Positions 61,511-64,000 of a stretch of DNA of 64,000 nt are shown piece by piece. The stretch is taken from assembly GCA_958439195.1 (NCBI GenBank), contig OY288160.1, positions 439,501 through 503,500 of the forward strand, in the 5' to 3' direction. The stretch comes from an uncultured Paracoccaceae bacterium (GTDB taxonomy: Bacteria > Pseudomonadota > Alphaproteobacteria > Rhodobacterales > Rhodobacteraceae). How positions within the stretch are numbered: position 1 is the stretch's first letter; each line of letters opens with the position of its first letter. The position numbers were made by a program, and so were the translations under genes. The notes under the pieces were generated by a model that was given only the letters and a program-made list of their open reading frames with translations, ran no database searches and was not told where the DNA came from.

Positions 61511-62520
61511 CGCAAACCCCTGAACCGACACCCTTTACCCAAGCAGGTGACACCAGGACCAGCGCGAAGATAAGCCGCGATACGATCAGTGCGGTATCAG
61601 TCGCCGTGCTGTGCGTGCTGCTGCTTTTGAGCGCGCGTCTGGTCAGTCCGGCGCTGGGATCTTGGACACAGGTGGAAACCGTTCTTGTGCTGGGCTTCTT
61701 TCTGGTCGTCCTGTCTTACGGTCAGGGCCTGGTGATTCTGTCCGGTGGGCTGGATCTTTCGCTGCCCGCCACGATCACGCTTGGCGGCATTCTGGCGACA
61801 AGCTGGGTGGGCGCGAATGACCCGAATGCCTGGTATTTGCTGCCGGTGGTTCTGATGATCTGTGGACTTGTCGGTCTGATGTCCGGGATCGGTGTGGTCT
61901 GGTTGAAAGTGCCGCCGTTCATCATGACGATGGCCATGTCGATCATCGTCGCCTCGGCCCTGCTGGGATACACCAACGGCACACCGCGCGGGGCAGCGCC
62001 TACGGCAGCGGTCGCATTGATGAAAACCGAACTGCTGGGTCTGCCGACGCCGGTGATCGTGCTGGTGGCCTTTGTCGCCATGGGCTGGCTGTTTCAAAGC
62101 CGGTCGATTTATGGCCGATACCTTTACGCCATTGGAACCAATCTGGACGCGGCCCGCATTGCAGGGGTGCCGGTCACCATGATGCAGATCCTGCCCTATG
62201 TCATCAGCGCCATGTGCGCCGGTTTCGTGGGCATTGCGCTGGTGGGCTATTCGAGCGGCGCCACTCTTCGCATGGGGGATGACTACCTTTTGCCATCCAT
62301 CGCGGCAGTGGTGATTGGCGGGTCGTCCATTCTGGGTGGGCGCGGCACCAACCTTGGCACCGTTGGCGGCGCGATTCTGCTGACAACACTGGGCACGATC
62401 ATTTCGGCTCTTGGCATGGAGTTTGGCCTTCGGACGGTCATCGAAGGTTCGATCGTACTCTTCGCACTTCTTCTGCTGCGCGAAGAGCTTTTTCAAAAAC
62501 TGCGCAATCTTTGGCGCTGA
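61507..62520 (+). CDS. Ribose-type ABC transporter permease (second)
   Basis: 337-residue membrane protein. Motifs GQGLVILSGGLDLSLPATIT (about 75-94), GRYLYAIGTNLDAARIAGV (about 200-218) and VVIGGSSILGGRGTNLGT (about 270). Overlaps the first permease by 4 bp. Two different permeases imply a heterodimeric channel. Confidence 0.9.
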   Translation: MTQTPEPTPFTQAGDTRTSAKISRDTISAVSVAVLCVLLLLSARLVSPALGSWTQVETVLVLGFFLVVLSYGQGLVILSGGLDLSLPATITLGGILATSWVGANDPNAWYLLPVVLMICGLVGLMSGIGVVWLKVPPFIMTMAMSIIVASALLGYTNGTPRGAAPTAAVALMKTELLGLPTPVIVLVAFVAMGWLFQSRSIYGRYLYAIGTNLDAARIAGVPVTMMQILPYVISAMCAGFVGIALVGYSSGATLRMGDDYLLPSIAAVVIGGSSILGGRGTNLGTVGGAILLTTLGTIISALGMEFGLRTVIEGSIVLFALLLLREELFQKLRNLWR

Positions 62521-62562
62521 CCAGAACGACACAAGACGATCATCACGGAGGAGGAGACCACG

Positions 62563-63783
62563 ATGAACATCAACCGCATGAAGACATCAGTCGCGACCGC
62601 AGCCCTTGCTGCGGCAAGCCTGACCTGGGCCGCGCAGGCGCAGGCGCAGGATGGCGAAAAGTTCAAAATCTATCTGAGCCTCAGCTATTCCGGCAACGCA
62701 TGGCAGTCCGAGGCTGCGAATATCGTCAAGGCGCTGGCTGCGACCCCGCCCTATGACACGCAGGTCGAACTGATCGAGAACATCTCGGGCACTGACCCAC
62801 AGGCGCAGATCGCGGCCTATGAGAGCATGATCGACGATGGGGCTGATGCGATCATCAGCTTTCCGATTTCGTCCACCGCGCTGAACCGCACCATCCGTCG
62901 CGGGTGCGATGAGGGTGTGCTGTTCTTCATGTATGACGGCACAGTGACCGAAGATTGCGCCTATAACGTCAGCTTCCTGTCGGCGGGTTTCGGCGAGAAT
63001 ACGGCGCAGGCGCTGGTGAATGAACTGGGTGGCAAGGGCAAGATCTTCCTGTCGCGCGGCGTTCCCGGCAACTCGGTCGATCAGCGGCATACGGATGGCG
63101 CGATGAGCGTGTTCAGCAAGTATCCGGGCATCGAGATCGTGGCAGAATACTATTCCTTCTGGGATGACCGGACGACCCAGCAGGAAACCGCAAAGGCGCT
63201 GGCCGCCCATCCGCAGGTTGATGGTGTCTGGGCCCAGGCTGGGGAATATGGTGTCATTCAGGCGCTTCTGGATGCGGGCCGCCCTCTGGTGCCGATGACG
63301 GGCGAGAACTCGGCCGGCTTCCGCCGTGCGCTTGCCGATCCGGAAATGCAGGCCAAGGGTCTGCGGGGGGTGTCTTCGGGATCGGGTCCGGCACAGTCGG
63401 GCTATGCGTTCAAACTGGCGATGGAAATCTTGACCGGTCAGCGCGAACTTGAACCGCAGAACATCGAATACCCGCTGCCCTGGGTGCCTGCGGCCGAGGT
63501 GAAGATCTGTGAAGGCGACAGCTATACCGACGGGTGCAACGTGTTCCCCGAAAGCAAGGTGCCGTCTTCTTTCGTGAGTGAGGTGCTGAACCCTGTGCTG
63601 CTGCCCGAAATCAACGTCGAGTCCGCGTTGAACGGGACGCCGGTTCCGGGTGCCACGATCCAGCCGCTGCCTGCAGATGTGGTGGTGACCGCCAATAACG
63701 AGCCGGGCATCAACTGCGACCCGTGCGAGGCAGCACCGGATCTGTACAAGCTGACCAAGGTTGAAGCGACGGTTCAGCCGTAA
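62563..63783 (+). CDS. Periplasmic substrate-binding protein of the sugar-acid importer
   Basis: 406 residues with a Sec signal peptide (NRMKTSVATAALAAASLTWA, cut near AQAQA-Q). Mature fold: KIYLSLSYSGNAWQSEAANI, DPQAQIAAYESMIDDGADAI, and GKIFLSRGVPGNSVDQRHTD. It is longer than RbsB (about 300), with an extended C-terminal part rich in CEGDSYTDGCN and NCDPCEAAP cysteines that could form disulfides. GGAGGAG lies before the ATG. Last gene of the importer operon. Confidence 0.87.
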   Translation: MNINRMKTSVATAALAAASLTWAAQAQAQDGEKFKIYLSLSYSGNAWQSEAANIVKALAATPPYDTQVELIENISGTDPQAQIAAYESMIDDGADAIISFPISSTALNRTIRRGCDEGVLFFMYDGTVTEDCAYNVSFLSAGFGENTAQALVNELGGKGKIFLSRGVPGNSVDQRHTDGAMSVFSKYPGIEIVAEYYSFWDDRTTQQETAKALAAHPQVDGVWAQAGEYGVIQALLDAGRPLVPMTGENSAGFRRALADPEMQAKGLRGVSSGSGPAQSGYAFKLAMEILTGQRELEPQNIEYPLPWVPAAEVKICEGDSYTDGCNVFPESKVPSSFVSEVLNPVLLPEINVESALNGTPVPGATIQPLPADVVVTANNEPGINCDPCEAAPDLYKLTKVEATVQP

Positions 63784-63794
63784 CCCACCAAACA

Positions 63795-63831
63795 GGGCTG
63801 CCCGGCTGTCAGATTGACAGTCGGGCAGCCC
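63795..63831 (+). terminator. Strong hairpin after the importer operon
   Basis: 17-bp stem GGGCTGCCCGGCTGTCA / TGACAGTCGGGCAGCCC (one G-T wobble) with 3-base loop GAT, 11 bp after the stop of the binding protein. No U-run follows, but the stem is very stable; it separates the operon from the LacI gene. Confidence 0.8.
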
Positions 63832-63920
63832 CTTCGCCGCGCATGGATTGTGATGGACAGCCGTTGTGCAAAATCGCGGATATGAGGATGGAGCCTCTTA
63901 TTCCGTTGGAGTACGCCAAG

Positions 63921-64000
63921 ATGGATCAGATCAAGCCGGGTTCAAGAAATCGCGTCACGGTCAAGGACCTTGCGCGTGATCTGGGAATGTCCGTTTCCAC
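63921..64000 (+). CDS. LacI-family regulator, N-terminal part
   Basis: Only the first 26 codons are in the window and the gene runs past base 64000. VTVKDLARDLGMSVST is the LacI-type helix-turn-helix (recognition of half-operators). ATG 63921 has GGAG about 9 bp upstream; in-frame ATGs at 63882 and 63888 would extend the N-terminus. The tandem operators at 58904 and the motif at 56669 are its likely targets. Confidence 0.8.
   Translation, partial: MDQIKPGSRNRVTVKDLARDLGMSVS

Overview
The window is high-GC bacterial DNA with dense, translationally coupled operons. Its gene content (Rieske/PotF-type operon, BMP-type nucleoside importer, RuBisCO-like protein, several acid-sugar pathways) suggests an alphaproteobacterium of the Rhodobacteraceae/Paracoccaceae type. 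This is inference from gene content and style; no database search was possible.

Layout. 1-1.5 kb: the 3' end of mtnA, modA and a small conserved-looking hypothetical. 2.0-10.1 kb (minus strand): an eight-gene operon with a Rieske oxygenase, a polyamine/quaternary-amine type ABC importer, a cupin resembling DMSP lyases, an amidohydrolase and a second cupin. A divergent BetI-like regulator and a perfect 7-bp-arm palindrome lie at its head. 11-21 kb (plus): cobQ, then a cytosine-deaminase-like enzyme, a BMP-type ABC importer with an amidase, and a flavin monooxygenase. 21.3-28.2 kb: a D-apionate module (RuBisCO-like protein, D-apionate lactonase, D-apionate oxidoisomerase, DUF1537 kinase, GntR regulator). 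28.3-31.6 kb: a glycolipid-type cluster (metallophosphoesterase, GT21, DedA, GT2).

31.7 to about 40 kb: an integrated mobile element. It starts at a tRNA-Asn 3' fragment (attachment site), followed by direct repeats, a P4-type integrase, small coupled genes, an orphan Topo VI-A/Spo11-like protein, a RepA-like ATPase with an iteron-like array, a possible HEPN protein, and decayed fragments. No right-hand tRNA copy is seen, so the right end is not fixed.

40-53.2 kb: a partly decayed sugar-acid region. It has an internally deleted denD copy, a frameshifted GntR regulator, a beta-hydroxyacid dehydrogenase, an IlvD/Edd dehydratase and an SDR on the plus strand. An intact GntR - ribose-type ABC - second ApnL-like lactonase - DenD operon follows on the minus strand. 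53.6-64 kb: an L-threonate/tetronate module (pdxA2, otnI and ltnD on minus; otnK, otnC and an ABC importer on plus) and the start of a LacI-family regulator. LacI-type palindromes lie both in the ltnD/otnK divergent region and in tandem before the ABC genes, suggesting one regulon.

Together the catabolic genes take in plant-derived acid sugars, lactones, nucleobases and zwitterionic amines and feed them to central metabolism (DHAP, 3-phosphoglycerate/glycolate or similar).
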